Shown here piece by piece: positions 9,024 through 16,918 of a DNA stretch of 64,000 nt (its first letter is position 1; each line of letters begins with the position of its first letter). The notes under the pieces were generated by a model that ran no database searches, had not been told where the DNA came from, and saw only the letters and a list, made by a program, of their open reading frames with translations. The stretch spans positions 460,965 to 524,964 of the forward strand of contig NZ_KB907549.1 of NCBI RefSeq assembly GCF_000382125.1. Reading direction: 5' to 3'. The DNA comes from Eudoraea adriatica DSM 19308. Lineage in GTDB: Bacteria > Bacteroidota > Bacteroidia > Flavobacteriales > Flavobacteriaceae. Both the position numbers and the translations under genes were made by a program.

Positions 9024-9698
9024 ATGGGAACGGTACTGGAAACAAAAACTATTAACAAGCATTTTAGAAAACCTGTAGATTTTCATGTCTTAAAAGATAT
9101 CAGCTTCCGTGTAAAAGAAGGAGAATTTGCTTCAATAATGGGAAAATCTGGTTCGGGAAAATCAACCTTGCTTTATATTCTTTCTACCATGGACACCGAT
9201 TATGAAGGCGAACTGTTTTTAAATGAAGAACTCGTCACAGGAAAACCACGTAAAGAACTGTCTCAGATCAGGAACAGGCATATTGGTTTCGTTTTTCAAT
9301 TTCATTACTTGCTCTCTGAATTCAGTGTCCTGGAGAATGTTATGCTTCCTGCAAAAAAATTAGCCTCTAAATCTTATCAGGAAATTGAGCATGATGCCAT
9401 GGAGAAACTAAATATGCTGAATATTGGACATTTGGCCAAAAAAAGGGCTTCCCAGGTTTCTGGTGGAGAAAAGCAACGTGTGGCCATTGCAAGAGCACTT
9501 ATTAACAATCCCGATATATTAATGGGAGACGAGCCTACTGGTAATCTTGATAGCTATAATGCGGAAAACGTTTTCCAAATATTTAAAAGGTTAAAAGAAG
9601 AGGAAGGACTTTCATTGTTGGTCGTAACCCACGATTTAGATTTTGCAAAACGCACGGATAGGATAATAGAAATGGAAGATGGTACCATTATTTCCTGA
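9024..9698 (+). CDS. ABC transporter ATP-binding protein (LolD/MacB-type)
   Basis: The 224-residue ATPase has Walker [10 protein letters not shown] (about residues 40-48), a Q-loop ([21 protein letters not shown]), signature VSGGEKQR, Walker [13 protein letters not shown] and the H-loop VVTHD. Length and motifs fit the LolD/FtsE/MacB nucleotide-binding group. It is the last gene of the LytTR-adaptor-permease-ATPase cluster and ends 24 nt before the converging Usp gene. It energises the permease encoded just upstream. Confidence 0.93.
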   Translation: MGTVLETKTINKHFRKPVDFHVLKDISFRVKEGEFASIMGKSGSGKSTLLYILSTMDTDYEGELFLNEELVTGKPRKELSQIRNRHIGFVFQFHYLLSEFSVLENVMLPAKKLASKSYQEIEHDAMEKLNMLNIGHLAKKRASQVSGGEKQRVAIARALINNPDILMGDEPTGNLDSYNAENVFQIFKRLKEEEGLSLLVVTHDLDFAKRTDRIIEMEDGTIIS

Positions 9699-9721
9699 AT
9701 TCCAATGATCAAATCCCAACT

Positions 9722-10555
9722 TCAGGAATTATAGCAAAGAATCGGAACAGTAACCAGGTTCTCCATTCTTTTAACAATATCTTTACCGAAAACAGAAGCG
9801 AAGAGACCCTTATTTTCTCGTTCCAACATGGCTAATATATCTGCATTTTTATCTGCTGTATGCATGCTTAAACCCTGTTCTACACTGTTGGCCAGCACCA
9901 TGTGAAAACTTATTTTTTTATAAGGCACCTGAACTTCCAATAATTCTTTGAACCATTCCATCTGCTGCACTGCGGCATATTCCTCTAAGGTAGGTATATG
10001 TACCACTTCTATTTCAGCATCATACGGTTCCGCTATTTTTGATAATTTTTCCAGGGCAATAATATCCGCAGATTCAAAATCACTGGCGTAAACAATCTTT
10101 TCTATCTTTTCATAACTATATTCCTGAGGAATAATGAGTATTGGGCACAGGTTCTTATCTATTAATTTATTCGCAATATTCCCGCTAAAGAAACCCCGGG
10201 CAGTATGTTCATCTTTCATCCCAATGATAAGCAAATCAACGGTGTCATTTTTTATTCTGTCGCTGATTGCTTTGCTTATTGAGGTATTATCAGCAACCTC
10301 GCAAATTAGTTGGTCTTTATTTAAATTTTCATGCAGATTGTTTTGGCAATAGTCTTCCAGTAATTCTTTTTGCTCATTCATTGCCAATTTATTTAGTTGT
10401 GCAGAAGAACGGATATTGGATGTCCGCACCGGAGGAATATCATATACATGAAAAACAGAAAGTTTGGCTTTTAAAGTTTCACTAAGATTCTTCGCATAAT
10501 TTAATGCTGAAACAGAATTTCTGGTGCAGTCCGTGGCATAGAGTATAGTATCCAT
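9722..10555 (-). CDS. Universal stress protein, tandem Usp domains
   Basis: The protein has 277 residues in two Usp halves. The first (MDTILYATDCTRNSVSALNYAKNL) has the ATP-loop LLIIGMKDEHTARGFFSGNIANKL. The second (KIVYASDFESADI, about 150-277) ends with LAMLERENKGLFASVFGKDIVKRM, which lacks the clear G-x2-G start and may not bind ATP. It is the third Usp gene of the island. It is divergent from the 149-residue unknown gene at 10703, and the shared 147-nt gap holds two CRP/FNR-type sites, one facing each gene. Confidence 0.9.
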   Translation of the reverse strand: MDTILYATDCTRNSVSALNYAKNLSETLKAKLSVFHVYDIPPVRTSNIRSSAQLNKLAMNEQKELLEDYCQNNLHENLNKDQLICEVADNTSISKAISDRIKNDTVDLLIIGMKDEHTARGFFSGNIANKLIDKNLCPILIIPQEYSYEKIEKIVYASDFESADIIALEKLSKIAEPYDAEIEVVHIPTLEEYAAVQQMEWFKELLEVQVPYKKISFHMVLANSVEQGLSMHTADKNADILAMLERENKGLFASVFGKDIVKRMENLVTVPILCYNS

Positions 10556-10577
10556 ACAAAATCATTTAAAGATCAGG

Positions 10578-10620
10578 TGAATTTACCTCCTTTTATATCC
10601 GCATAATATGATATTGGTCA
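10578..10620 (-). promoter_or_regulatory. CRP/FNR-type operator and -7 element facing the third Usp gene
   Basis: TGATATTGGTCA at 10609-10620 has the TGA-N6-TCA form. After a 23-nt spacer the minus strand reads TAAATTCA (10578-10585), a partial TAnnTTTG match. The start codon at 10555 lies 22 nt beyond. Confidence 0.5.
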
Positions 10621-10633
10621 CAAAAGATCAACA

Positions 10634-10676
10634 TGACTTATATCATAAAAATTAGACTCTGACTGACCTACTTTTA
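10634..10676 (+). promoter_or_regulatory. CRP/FNR-type operator and -7 element facing the 149-residue gene
   Basis: TGACTTATATCA at 10634-10645 has the TGA-N6-TCA form. After a 23-nt spacer the plus strand reads TACTTTTA (10669-10676), one mismatch from TAnnTTTG. The start codon at 10703 lies 26 nt beyond. The centres of this site and the one at 10609 are 25 bp apart. Confidence 0.55.
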
Positions 10677-10702
10677 AGTGAAGAAAAAAAGATAATTTAA
10701 TT

Positions 10703-11152
10703 ATGGATAACGACACTAAATCAACGCAGCAAAATAATATCAGAGAGATCAACTGGCAGGAACTTTATATCCTTACCGATCATTGGAAGTCGGATCTGGA
10801 TTTCTATAAAGATGACCTTCGGTTTTTACATCATTTGATAGATAAATATATCATCTGGATTACAAAAGACGACAACCTTAACCTGGTAAAGGATATAGAG
10901 AAAAACCTTTTTGAGATTAAGAAGAAAAGTGTAGACTTGAGGAAGGAATTAAGTACCCACCAGGGAAATTTGGGGCTCATGGTAGAAAATCCGGTTCAGA
11001 GTTCAAATCCACAATTTTTGAAGGATCATGAAGTCCTGGAAGAGAAAGTTTCAAATTTCGTGAAATTGTTCCGGTCCAACAGAAAAGAGGTATTTAAAAT
11101 TACAGAATACATCATAGACAGCGAAGAGTTGCCTGATATTCTTAAATCCTGA
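10703..11152 (+). CDS. Unknown cytoplasmic helical protein of the stress island
   Basis: I do not recognise a family. The 149-residue protein is highly charged with no signal peptide, membrane segment or cysteine. It is almost all helical by composition, with heptad-like stretches around 25-80 (LYILTDHWKSDLDFYKDDLRF, KDIEKNLFEIKKKSVDLRKEL) and 110-140. It probably forms a small helical bundle or coiled coil. The only functional clue is its promoter: it is divergent from a Usp gene, with its own TGA-N6-TCA operator and -7 box in the spacing shared by the Usp and hpf genes. A stress-related role is inference. Confidence 0.75.
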   Translation: MDNDTKSTQQNNIREINWQELYILTDHWKSDLDFYKDDLRFLHHLIDKYIIWITKDDNLNLVKDIEKNLFEIKKKSVDLRKELSTHQGNLGLMVENPVQSSNPQFLKDHEVLEEKVSNFVKLFRSNRKEVFKITEYIIDSEELPDILKS

Positions 11153-11231
11153 TCGATAATAGAAATCCCTATATATCCTTTTAAACTAATTTTTCGGATT
11201 GTATCCTTTAACGTATGAAGTAAGGGGATGC

Positions 11232-11262
11232 ACTGCTAAATAGAAATTCTTCGCTATATTTG
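11232..11262 (+). promoter_or_regulatory. Promoter of tRNA-Leu
   Basis: TATATTTG at 11255-11262 matches the Bacteroidetes -7 consensus TAnnTTTG exactly. ACTG, 19 nt upstream, is a weak -33 element. The tRNA begins 18 nt downstream. Confidence 0.55.
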
Positions 11263-11280
11263 CACCGCAAATTCAGTAAA

Positions 11281-11364
11281 GCCCACGTGGTGAAATTGGT
11301 ATACACGCTACCTTGAGGGGGTAGTGTTCGAAAGGACGTGCTGGTTCGACTCCAGTCGTGGGCA
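11281..11364 (+). tRNA. tRNA-Leu (anticodon GAG)
   Basis: The acceptor stem gcccacg pairs with cgtgggc at 11357-11363. The anticodon stem ctacc/ggtag encloses the loop TTGAGGG with anticodon GAG, which reads CUC/CUU leucine codons. A long variable arm and the TTCGACTCC T-loop are class II leucine features. CCA is not encoded. A strong hairpin terminator follows directly. Confidence 0.95.
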
Positions 11365-11369
11365 CAAAA

Positions 11370-11401
11370 AAACTGCTTCTGTTTAAACAGAAGCAGTTTT
11401 T
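11370..11401 (+). terminator. Terminator after tRNA-Leu
   Basis: A perfect 16-bp inverted repeat, centred between 11385 and 11386, pairs ACTGCTTCTG with CAGAAGCAGT. It has A-tracts and T-tracts on both sides, so it may also serve the converging DUF1080 gene. Confidence 0.85.
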
Positions 11402-11422
11402 CTTTTTAAATATAGCCCTATT

Positions 11423-12139
11423 CTATAAGCGTTTTACCCTAACATTTCTGAACCAAACACCTGCGCCGTGGTCCTGAAGCGCTAAATAACCATCATTGGT
11501 TTTTCCGTAATCTGGATACTCATTCCATTTACCGCTATTGCGTTTTTCTAACCAGTCTTGTGAGTTCTTATCGAATTCAACAATCTTCTGACCATTGAGC
11601 CAATGTTCGGCTTTGCCCCTGTTAAAAACAATTCTACTGGTATTCCATTCCCCTACCGGTTTCAGGGTTTTATTTTCATTGGCTACATGCATGGCGTAAT
11701 TTGCTCCGGTTTTTTGCCAATCTTCAAGGGGTTCTTCAAATCCAACATCATCCAGTAACTGGTATTCCGGTCCCGTCTCATAAGGTGAGTGATATATGGT
11801 ATCCTCAACTACATGATAAAAAGCACCGCTATTGCCCCCTTTGGTTATTTTCCATTCAAAGGCGAATTCAAAATTGTCATAAGTTTCCCTGCTAATGATA
11901 TCACCTCCTACATCTCCGGCTTCTCCGAAACATTCTATGACATTATCTTTAATTGACCAGTTTGATGGCAGTGAGTCCTGGTTGTATCCCCTCCAGTCTG
12001 ATGGATCCATAAGATCTACCCATTCACTTTCTGCCATTTTATCTTCTATCGCAGCAGGTGTTTCCACTTTTTTCTTCTCCGTATTCTTGCATGCTCCGGT
12101 TAAAAGCACTAAACCTATTATAACAATTCGCAGTTTCAT
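11423..12139 (-). CDS. DUF1080 (3-keto-disaccharide hydrolase-like) lipoprotein
   Basis: The 238-residue protein starts at ATG 12139. This start is chosen because it opens directly into a lipoprotein signal (MKLRIVIIGLVLLTGAC), whereas a longer frame would prefix 14 unlikely residues. The mature part is a concanavalin-like jelly roll typical of DUF1080: WRGYNQDSLPSNWSIKDNVI, FAFEWKITKGGNSGAFYHV and GEWNTSRIVFNRGKAEHWLNG. Family members hydrolyse or bind 3-keto-glycosides outside the cytoplasm. It lies 11 nt after a Gfo/Idh/MocA oxidoreductase gene, a frequent partner that can make or use 3-keto sugars. The true substrate is unknown. Confidence 0.87.
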   Translation of the reverse strand: MKLRIVIIGLVLLTGACKNTEKKKVETPAAIEDKMAESEWVDLMDPSDWRGYNQDSLPSNWSIKDNVIECFGEAGDVGGDIISRETYDNFEFAFEWKITKGGNSGAFYHVVEDTIYHSPYETGPEYQLLDDVGFEEPLEDWQKTGANYAMHVANENKTLKPVGEWNTSRIVFNRGKAEHWLNGQKIVEFDKNSQDWLEKRNSGKWNEYPDYGKTNDGYLALQDHGAGVWFRNVRVKRL

Positions 12140-12150
12140 AATTTTAATAT

Positions 12151-13506
12151 TTAAAGGAGTTTCATCGCAACAGGGTCCCATTTTATGGCCTTATCTAAAA
12201 AATAACTATCGTTGCACGCTAAAGCAGGCGCCGCTGCCCGATAACCAAATACTGCATCTTCCGATACAGCCTTGCCACCCCGGATGGCATTGAACCAGTT
12301 ACCAAAATGATCATAATGCGCTCCCTGATACCCTTCCTCTACCTCAAAAATAATTTCTTCAGGAGGCAGCATCTTTTTTCTGGAAGTGGTTACCCCGGCC
12401 TGTGAAGCTTTGGCCTGTAAAAACGGGTCATTGTCAAATTGCTCATTATTTCTTCTTAAAATTACCTTTCGCCATTGAACATCCATAGAGCCCTCACTTC
12501 CAACAATTCTCAAATATGTTGTTCCCGAAGTACCATCTACAAAATTACAACGCAATGAAAGGTTAAAAGCTGGATGTTCAGCAGAGTCGGGATAATCAAA
12601 TACTCCGAGTAGTACATCCGGTACTTCCCTGCCGTCTTTCCAATAGCGCAAGCCCCCTGATGAATAAATTTGATTCGGGCCTTTTGATTGGGTTATAAAA
12701 TGAAGGCTGGAAAAAAGATGCACAAACAAGTCTCCTGACATCCCGGTTCCATAGTCCTTGTAATTTCTCCATCTAAAAAACCGCTTAGCATCGAAAGGTC
12801 GTTTATTTGTATTCATCAAAAAAGTATCCCAATCTACTGTTTTAGGAGAAGCGTCTTTTGGAATATTGTACTGCCAGGCTCCTGTAGGACTTCTCCTTGC
12901 CCAAAAGCCTTCTGCATAATTGATATCCCCGATTGCTCCCTGAGCCAGCAATTCTTTAGCCTTTTCATTTCCAAGCGAAGACATTCCCTGACTACCCACC
13001 TGGAATACCATACCAGTCTCATTCTGGGCTTTGATAACATCGGGTCCCTCGTCCAAAGAATGGACCATTGGTTTTTCACAGTACACATGTTTTCCTGCCC
13101 GCATGGCGTCTATTGAAATTTGCTTATGCCAATGATCCGGGGTCCCAATGATAACCGCATCTACATCCTTTCTGGCTAATATTTCCTTGTATTGTTTGGT
13201 TGTAAACAGATCTTTACCCCATCTTTCCCTGGCCCTTTCCAAATGACCATCATAAAGGTCGCAAACCGCAACTAATTTTACTCCATCGTGTTTTAATGCG
13301 GTATAGGTATCCTCCGATCCCATTCCTCCTGCCCCGATGAGCGCAATTTGAATATTGCTGTTTGCACTATATTTTTTTCTGCTTAAATAAGAAATATGAG
13401 ATGCTTTTCCCGCGCCAATGATTGCCGGTGCGCTTGCCAATGCCAAAGTTCCGGCTCCAATATTCTTTAAAAACTGCTTCCTGGTCTGGGTGGTTTTTCT
13501 TGACAT
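12151..13506 (-). CDS. Gfo/Idh/MocA-family oxidoreductase, exported type
   Basis: The protein has 451 residues. The N-terminus TRKQFLKNIGAGTLALASAP resembles a Tat-type signal with an RK pair in place of RR, so export by Tat is likely but not certain. A Rossmann NAD(P) site (IALIGAGGMGSE) lies near residue 52. The family EKP motif (GKHVYCEKPMVHS) and a C-terminal GFO_IDH_MocA alpha/beta domain follow. Family enzymes oxidise or reduce sugars and cyclitols. It is paired with the DUF1080 lipoprotein downstream, suggesting glycoside oxidation followed by cleavage. Confidence 0.88.
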   Translation of the reverse strand: MSRKTTQTRKQFLKNIGAGTLALASAPAIIGAGKASHISYLSRKKYSANSNIQIALIGAGGMGSEDTYTALKHDGVKLVAVCDLYDGHLERARERWGKDLFTTKQYKEILARKDVDAVIIGTPDHWHKQISIDAMRAGKHVYCEKPMVHSLDEGPDVIKAQNETGMVFQVGSQGMSSLGNEKAKELLAQGAIGDINYAEGFWARRSPTGAWQYNIPKDASPKTVDWDTFLMNTNKRPFDAKRFFRWRNYKDYGTGMSGDLFVHLFSSLHFITQSKGPNQIYSSGGLRYWKDGREVPDVLLGVFDYPDSAEHPAFNLSLRCNFVDGTSGTTYLRIVGSEGSMDVQWRKVILRRNNEQFDNDPFLQAKASQAGVTTSRKKMLPPEEIIFEVEEGYQGAHYDHFGNWFNAIRGGKAVSEDAVFGYRAAAPALACNDSYFLDKAIKWDPVAMKLL

Positions 13507-13654
13507 AATTTTCCTGAATTAAGAAGGATAAATATATCCATTTATAATAGAATTTTTGAAAAATAAGTGACATAAAACAAATAAAATGATCCTTTTTGCC
13601 AAATCATTTTGAAAAAATTAACGAAACTATGTAATACTTCCGCTTTTTAAATTG

Positions 13655-13680
13655 TAAATTTGTTTAACGTTTATATATAA
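13655..13680 (+). promoter_or_regulatory. Probable promoter of the carotenoid operon
   Basis: TAAATTTG (13655-13662) fits TAnnTTTG, and the start codon follows at 13684. Overlapping its 3 prime end is GTTTAACGTTTA (two GTTTA copies), placed where a repressor would block initiation. An upstream AACGAAAC is a partial reverse copy. Use by the MerR-type regulator is a guess. Confidence 0.4.
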
Positions 13681-13683
13681 ATA

Positions 13684-14580
13684 ATGAACAATGTAAAAAA
13701 ATCTTTTAGTATTCGGGATTTGGAAAACCTATCCGGCATAAAAGCGCATACCATTCGAATCTGGGAAAAAAGATATAGATTGTTATCACCTGAGCGAACC
13801 AGCACCAACATTAGGACCTACAGCCTGGCGAGTCTTCAAAAATTGCTGAATATTACCCTTCTCTACAATAACGGATACAAAATATCCAAGATAGCAAAAC
13901 TTCAGGAGACAGATATCCCGCTGGTGGTGAGAGAGATCGTTGCCAAAAGCAGCACTAAAAATCATGCAATTAATGCCTTCAAACTTTCCATGATTAACTT
14001 TGACCTCTCTTTATTCCAAAATACATATAACAGCCTTCTTGCGGAAAAATCATTTCGCGAAATTTTTTGGGAATACTTCATTCCTTTATTAAGTGAGCTT
14101 GGGCTGTTATGGCAGACAGATACTATCAGCCCGGCACACGAGCATTTTATCACCAATTTAATTAAACAGAAGATTTACACGAGTACAGAAAAATTGCAGT
14201 TGATGGAGCCCACTAATCCTGAAAAGGTTTTCGTGCTCTTTCTGCCGGAAAATGAAATTCATGAAATTGGACTTTTGTTTATTAATTATGAAATTCTTTT
14301 ACATGGGTATAAAACAATTTATCTGGGGCAGACAATGCCTTTGGAAAACCTTGTAGACCTGGAAAGTTATTACACCAATATACACTATGTATCCTATTTC
14401 ACTGTAGTACCGGATAAAGACAGGTTGGAGAAATATATGGATGACTTCACAGAAATTATAAATAATAGCAATTCTAAATTGTGGATTTTAGGCAGGCAAA
14501 TTCGTCATATAAATAAAGATAAACTTCCGCAGCACATTCGTACCTTTGATTCTGTTGAACAATTATCAAAAGCATTATAA
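13684..14580 (+). CDS. CarH/LitR-like MerR regulator with cobalamin-binding domain (probable light sensor)
   Basis: The protein has 298 residues. A MerR winged helix (about 8-75; FSIRDLENLSGIKAHTIRIWEKRY) is followed by a four-helix bundle and a B12-binding Rossmann-like fold. The helix-bundle motif W-x9-EH is intact (Trp143, Glu153, His154), and so is the E-x-H-x2-G cobalamin motif (Glu191, His193, Gly196), where the histidine is the lower cobalt ligand in CarH. In CarH-type proteins, adenosylcobalamin-bound tetramers repress carotenoid genes in the dark and fall apart in light. It lies 21 nt upstream of crtI in the same direction, so the target is evident. Light control here is family-based inference. 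Confidence 0.9.
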   Translation: MNNVKKSFSIRDLENLSGIKAHTIRIWEKRYRLLSPERTSTNIRTYSLASLQKLLNITLLYNNGYKISKIAKLQETDIPLVVREIVAKSSTKNHAINAFKLSMINFDLSLFQNTYNSLLAEKSFREIFWEYFIPLLSELGLLWQTDTISPAHEHFITNLIKQKIYTSTEKLQLMEPTNPEKVFVLFLPENEIHEIGLLFINYEILLHGYKTIYLGQTMPLENLVDLESYYTNIHYVSYFTVVPDKDRLEKYMDDFTEIINNSNSKLWILGRQIRHINKDKLPQHIRTFDSVEQLSKAL

Positions 14581-14601
14581 ATTTCTTTTAGCTTTCAAAC
14601 C

Positions 14602-16068
14602 ATGAATATCAACAACAAAAAAGTTGTAATCATTGGATCTGGGTTTTCATCACTTTCGGCTTCCTGCTATCTGGCCAAAAAGGGCTTTGAAGTTAGTCTT
14701 TATGAAAAGAACGACACTGTTGGCGGAAGGGCCCGGCAACTTATGAAGGATGGGTTCACCTTTGATATTGGCCCAAGTTGGTACTGGATGCCCGACATTT
14801 TTGATAGGTTCTTTGCAGATTTTGGAAAAAAAACCTCTGACTATTACCAGTTAGATAAATTAAGCCCTGCTTATAAAATTTTCTTTGATGACGATATTAT
14901 CACGATAGGCGACTGCATGGATAAAATTTGTGAAGAATTTGAACGAATTGAAAAAGGCAGTTCCGGACATCTTAAAAAATTTATCGCCAAGGCCCAAAGA
15001 AATTATGATATCGCCATAAATGAAATTGTCTATCGCCCAGGGCTTTCTCCTTTGGAGTTGGTCACAAAGGACACTATTGTGAGGGTAGATCAATTCTTTA
15101 AAACGATCAGCCAGGAAGTCCGGAAAAATTTCAAAAACCCGAAACTCATTTCCACCCTGGAATTTCCGGTCTTGTTCCTTGGGGCGAAGCCAAATAAAAC
15201 TCCGGCCTTTTATAGCTTTATGAATTTTGCAGATTTTGGCCTCGGTACCTGGCATCCCAAAGGAGGTATGTACCAGATAATCATTGCAATGAAAAGTTTG
15301 GCCCTGGAATTGGGTGTTAGCATCCATACAGACAGCGCCGTAGACAAGATCATTGTAGAGAAAGGCAAGGCTACAGGGATCATTGTAAATTCCCGGAAAA
15401 TAGATGCCGATTTGGTATTAAGCGGGGCTGATTATCATCATACAGAAACCCTGTTGGATAAGGAATACAGGCAATATTCCGAGAAATATTGGCAAAGAAA
15501 AACCTTTGCCCCTTCCTCTCTCCTCTTTTTTGTTGGCTTTGACAAAAAATTAAATAATATTGAACATCACAATCTGTTTTTTGACACAGATTTTGGTGTG
15601 CACGCCACTGAAATTTATGATAACCCAAAATGGCCATCCAGGCCTTTGTTTTATGCAAACTTCCCTTCAGTTACTGATAAAAGCATGGCGCCGGCTAATA
15701 GTGAAACCGGTTTTTTTTTAATTCCAATAGCCCCTGGATTAGAGGACACACCAGAACTTAGGGACCAATACTTTGATATAATATTAAAAAGATTCCAGGA
15801 ACGCACAGGGCAGCTTGTGGAAAATAATATTATATTTAAAAAATCTTTTTGTGTCAACGACTTTAAAGAACAATACAACTCATACAAGGGAAATGCTTAT
15901 GGTATGGCTAATACATTATCGCAAACAGCTTTTATGAGACCCGGTTTGAAGAGTAAAAAAGTTACTAATTTATTTTTCACCGGACAATTAACTGTGCCCG
16001 GGCCAGGAGTTCCGCCTTCTTTAATTTCAGGAAAATTAGTTTCTGAGATTATGGAGAAAAAAAATTAA
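14602..16068 (+). CDS. crtI: Phytoene desaturase (CrtI type)
   Basis: The 488-residue flavoprotein has an N-terminal dinucleotide fold (VVIIGSGFSSLSASCYLAKKGFEVSLYEKN, GGRARQL) and the family C-terminal segment NLFFTGQLTVPGPGVPPSLISGKLVSE. CrtI enzymes convert phytoene to lycopene by successive desaturations using FAD. The protein has the normal length and intact motifs. It is second in the operon after the MerR regulator and 10 nt before crtB. Together with CrtB and CrtZ it points to zeaxanthin-type pigment. No lycopene cyclase or GGPP synthase gene is present in this window. Confidence 0.94.
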   Translation: MNINNKKVVIIGSGFSSLSASCYLAKKGFEVSLYEKNDTVGGRARQLMKDGFTFDIGPSWYWMPDIFDRFFADFGKKTSDYYQLDKLSPAYKIFFDDDIITIGDCMDKICEEFERIEKGSSGHLKKFIAKAQRNYDIAINEIVYRPGLSPLELVTKDTIVRVDQFFKTISQEVRKNFKNPKLISTLEFPVLFLGAKPNKTPAFYSFMNFADFGLGTWHPKGGMYQIIIAMKSLALELGVSIHTDSAVDKIIVEKGKATGIIVNSRKIDADLVLSGADYHHTETLLDKEYRQYSEKYWQRKTFAPSSLLFFVGFDKKLNNIEHHNLFFDTDFGVHATEIYDNPKWPSRPLFYANFPSVTDKSMAPANSETGFFLIPIAPGLEDTPELRDQYFDIILKRFQERTGQLVENNIIFKKSFCVNDFKEQYNSYKGNAYGMANTLSQTAFMRPGLKSKKVTNLFFTGQLTVPGPGVPPSLISGKLVSEIMEKKN

Positions 16069-16078
16069 TTGTTAGGAG

Positions 16079-16917
16079 ATGAAAGCAATTTTCGATCAAA
16101 TTTCCTTTGAATGCAGCAAAAATGTAACCCAATCTTACAGCACCTCATTTTCGCTCGCTACAAAGATGTTATCTTCCTCGATAAGGAATGATATATACAA
16201 CATATATGGTTTTGTTCGATGTGCTGATGAAATAGTCGACGCCTTTCACGATTATGACAAAGAAACCTTATTCAATAATTTTGAAGGGGATCTTGAGAGG
16301 AGCCTGGGAGATAAGATAAGCCTTAATCCTATATTAAATGCATTTCAGCATACGTACCATAATTACAAAATTCCGCGGCATCTGGTCAATTCATTTATGA
16401 AGAGCATGAGAATGGATCTGAATAAGAGTGTCTACCATACGGAAGCAGAATTTAAAGAATACATATACGGGTCTGCAGATGTAGTGGGTTTAATGTGTCT
16501 TCGGGTTTTGTAAAAGGTGACGATGAACGATACGAATCCTTAAAAGAATCGGCTATGGCTTTAGGGTCAGCATTTCAAAAAGTTAACTTTCTGCGGGACC
16601 TTAAGGCAGATTATGAGCATTTAAACCGTTCCTATTTTCCAAATACGAACCTCCTTGAGTTGGATGAAACCTCTAAACTGAGAATTGTTGAAGAAATAAA
16701 AGCAGATTTCAAAAAAGGGTATGAAGGAATAGTGCAACTTCCCAATGAAGCAAAATTTGGCGTTTATACGGCCTATAAATATTACTACAAGCTACTTCGG
16801 AAATTACAAAATACGCCATCGTTGGAAATAAAAAATGCCCGCATTCGGGTACCTAACTATCAAAAATTCGGACTTCTTGCAAAGTCCTACGTAAATTATA
16901 AACTGAACTTATATTAG
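16079..16917 (+). pseudogene. crtB: Phytoene synthase, frameshifted in a T-run
   Basis: The two adjoining frames together make one phytoene synthase. The first (16079-16513) carries the aspartate-rich motif DEIVD in FVRCADEIVDAFHDYD and stops right after VVGLMCLRVL. The second (continuing to 16917) carries FVKGDDERYES, NFLRDLKADYEHLNRSYF with the second motif DLKAD, and the C-terminus. Inserting one T in the T-run at 16506-16509 restores a single 279-residue protein of normal family length. The enzyme joins two GGPP molecules to phytoene. Flanking crt genes are intact, so a sequencing error or a very recent mutation are both possible. Starting the second part at GTG 16495 would not make a functional enzyme. 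Confidence 0.88.
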
Positions 16918-16918
16918 C

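Noticed and set aside
16495-16917. Second half of crtB as an independent gene starting at GTG
   Set aside because: It lacks the first aspartate-rich motif and continues the upstream frame exactly after a one-base shift, so it is part of one broken gene.
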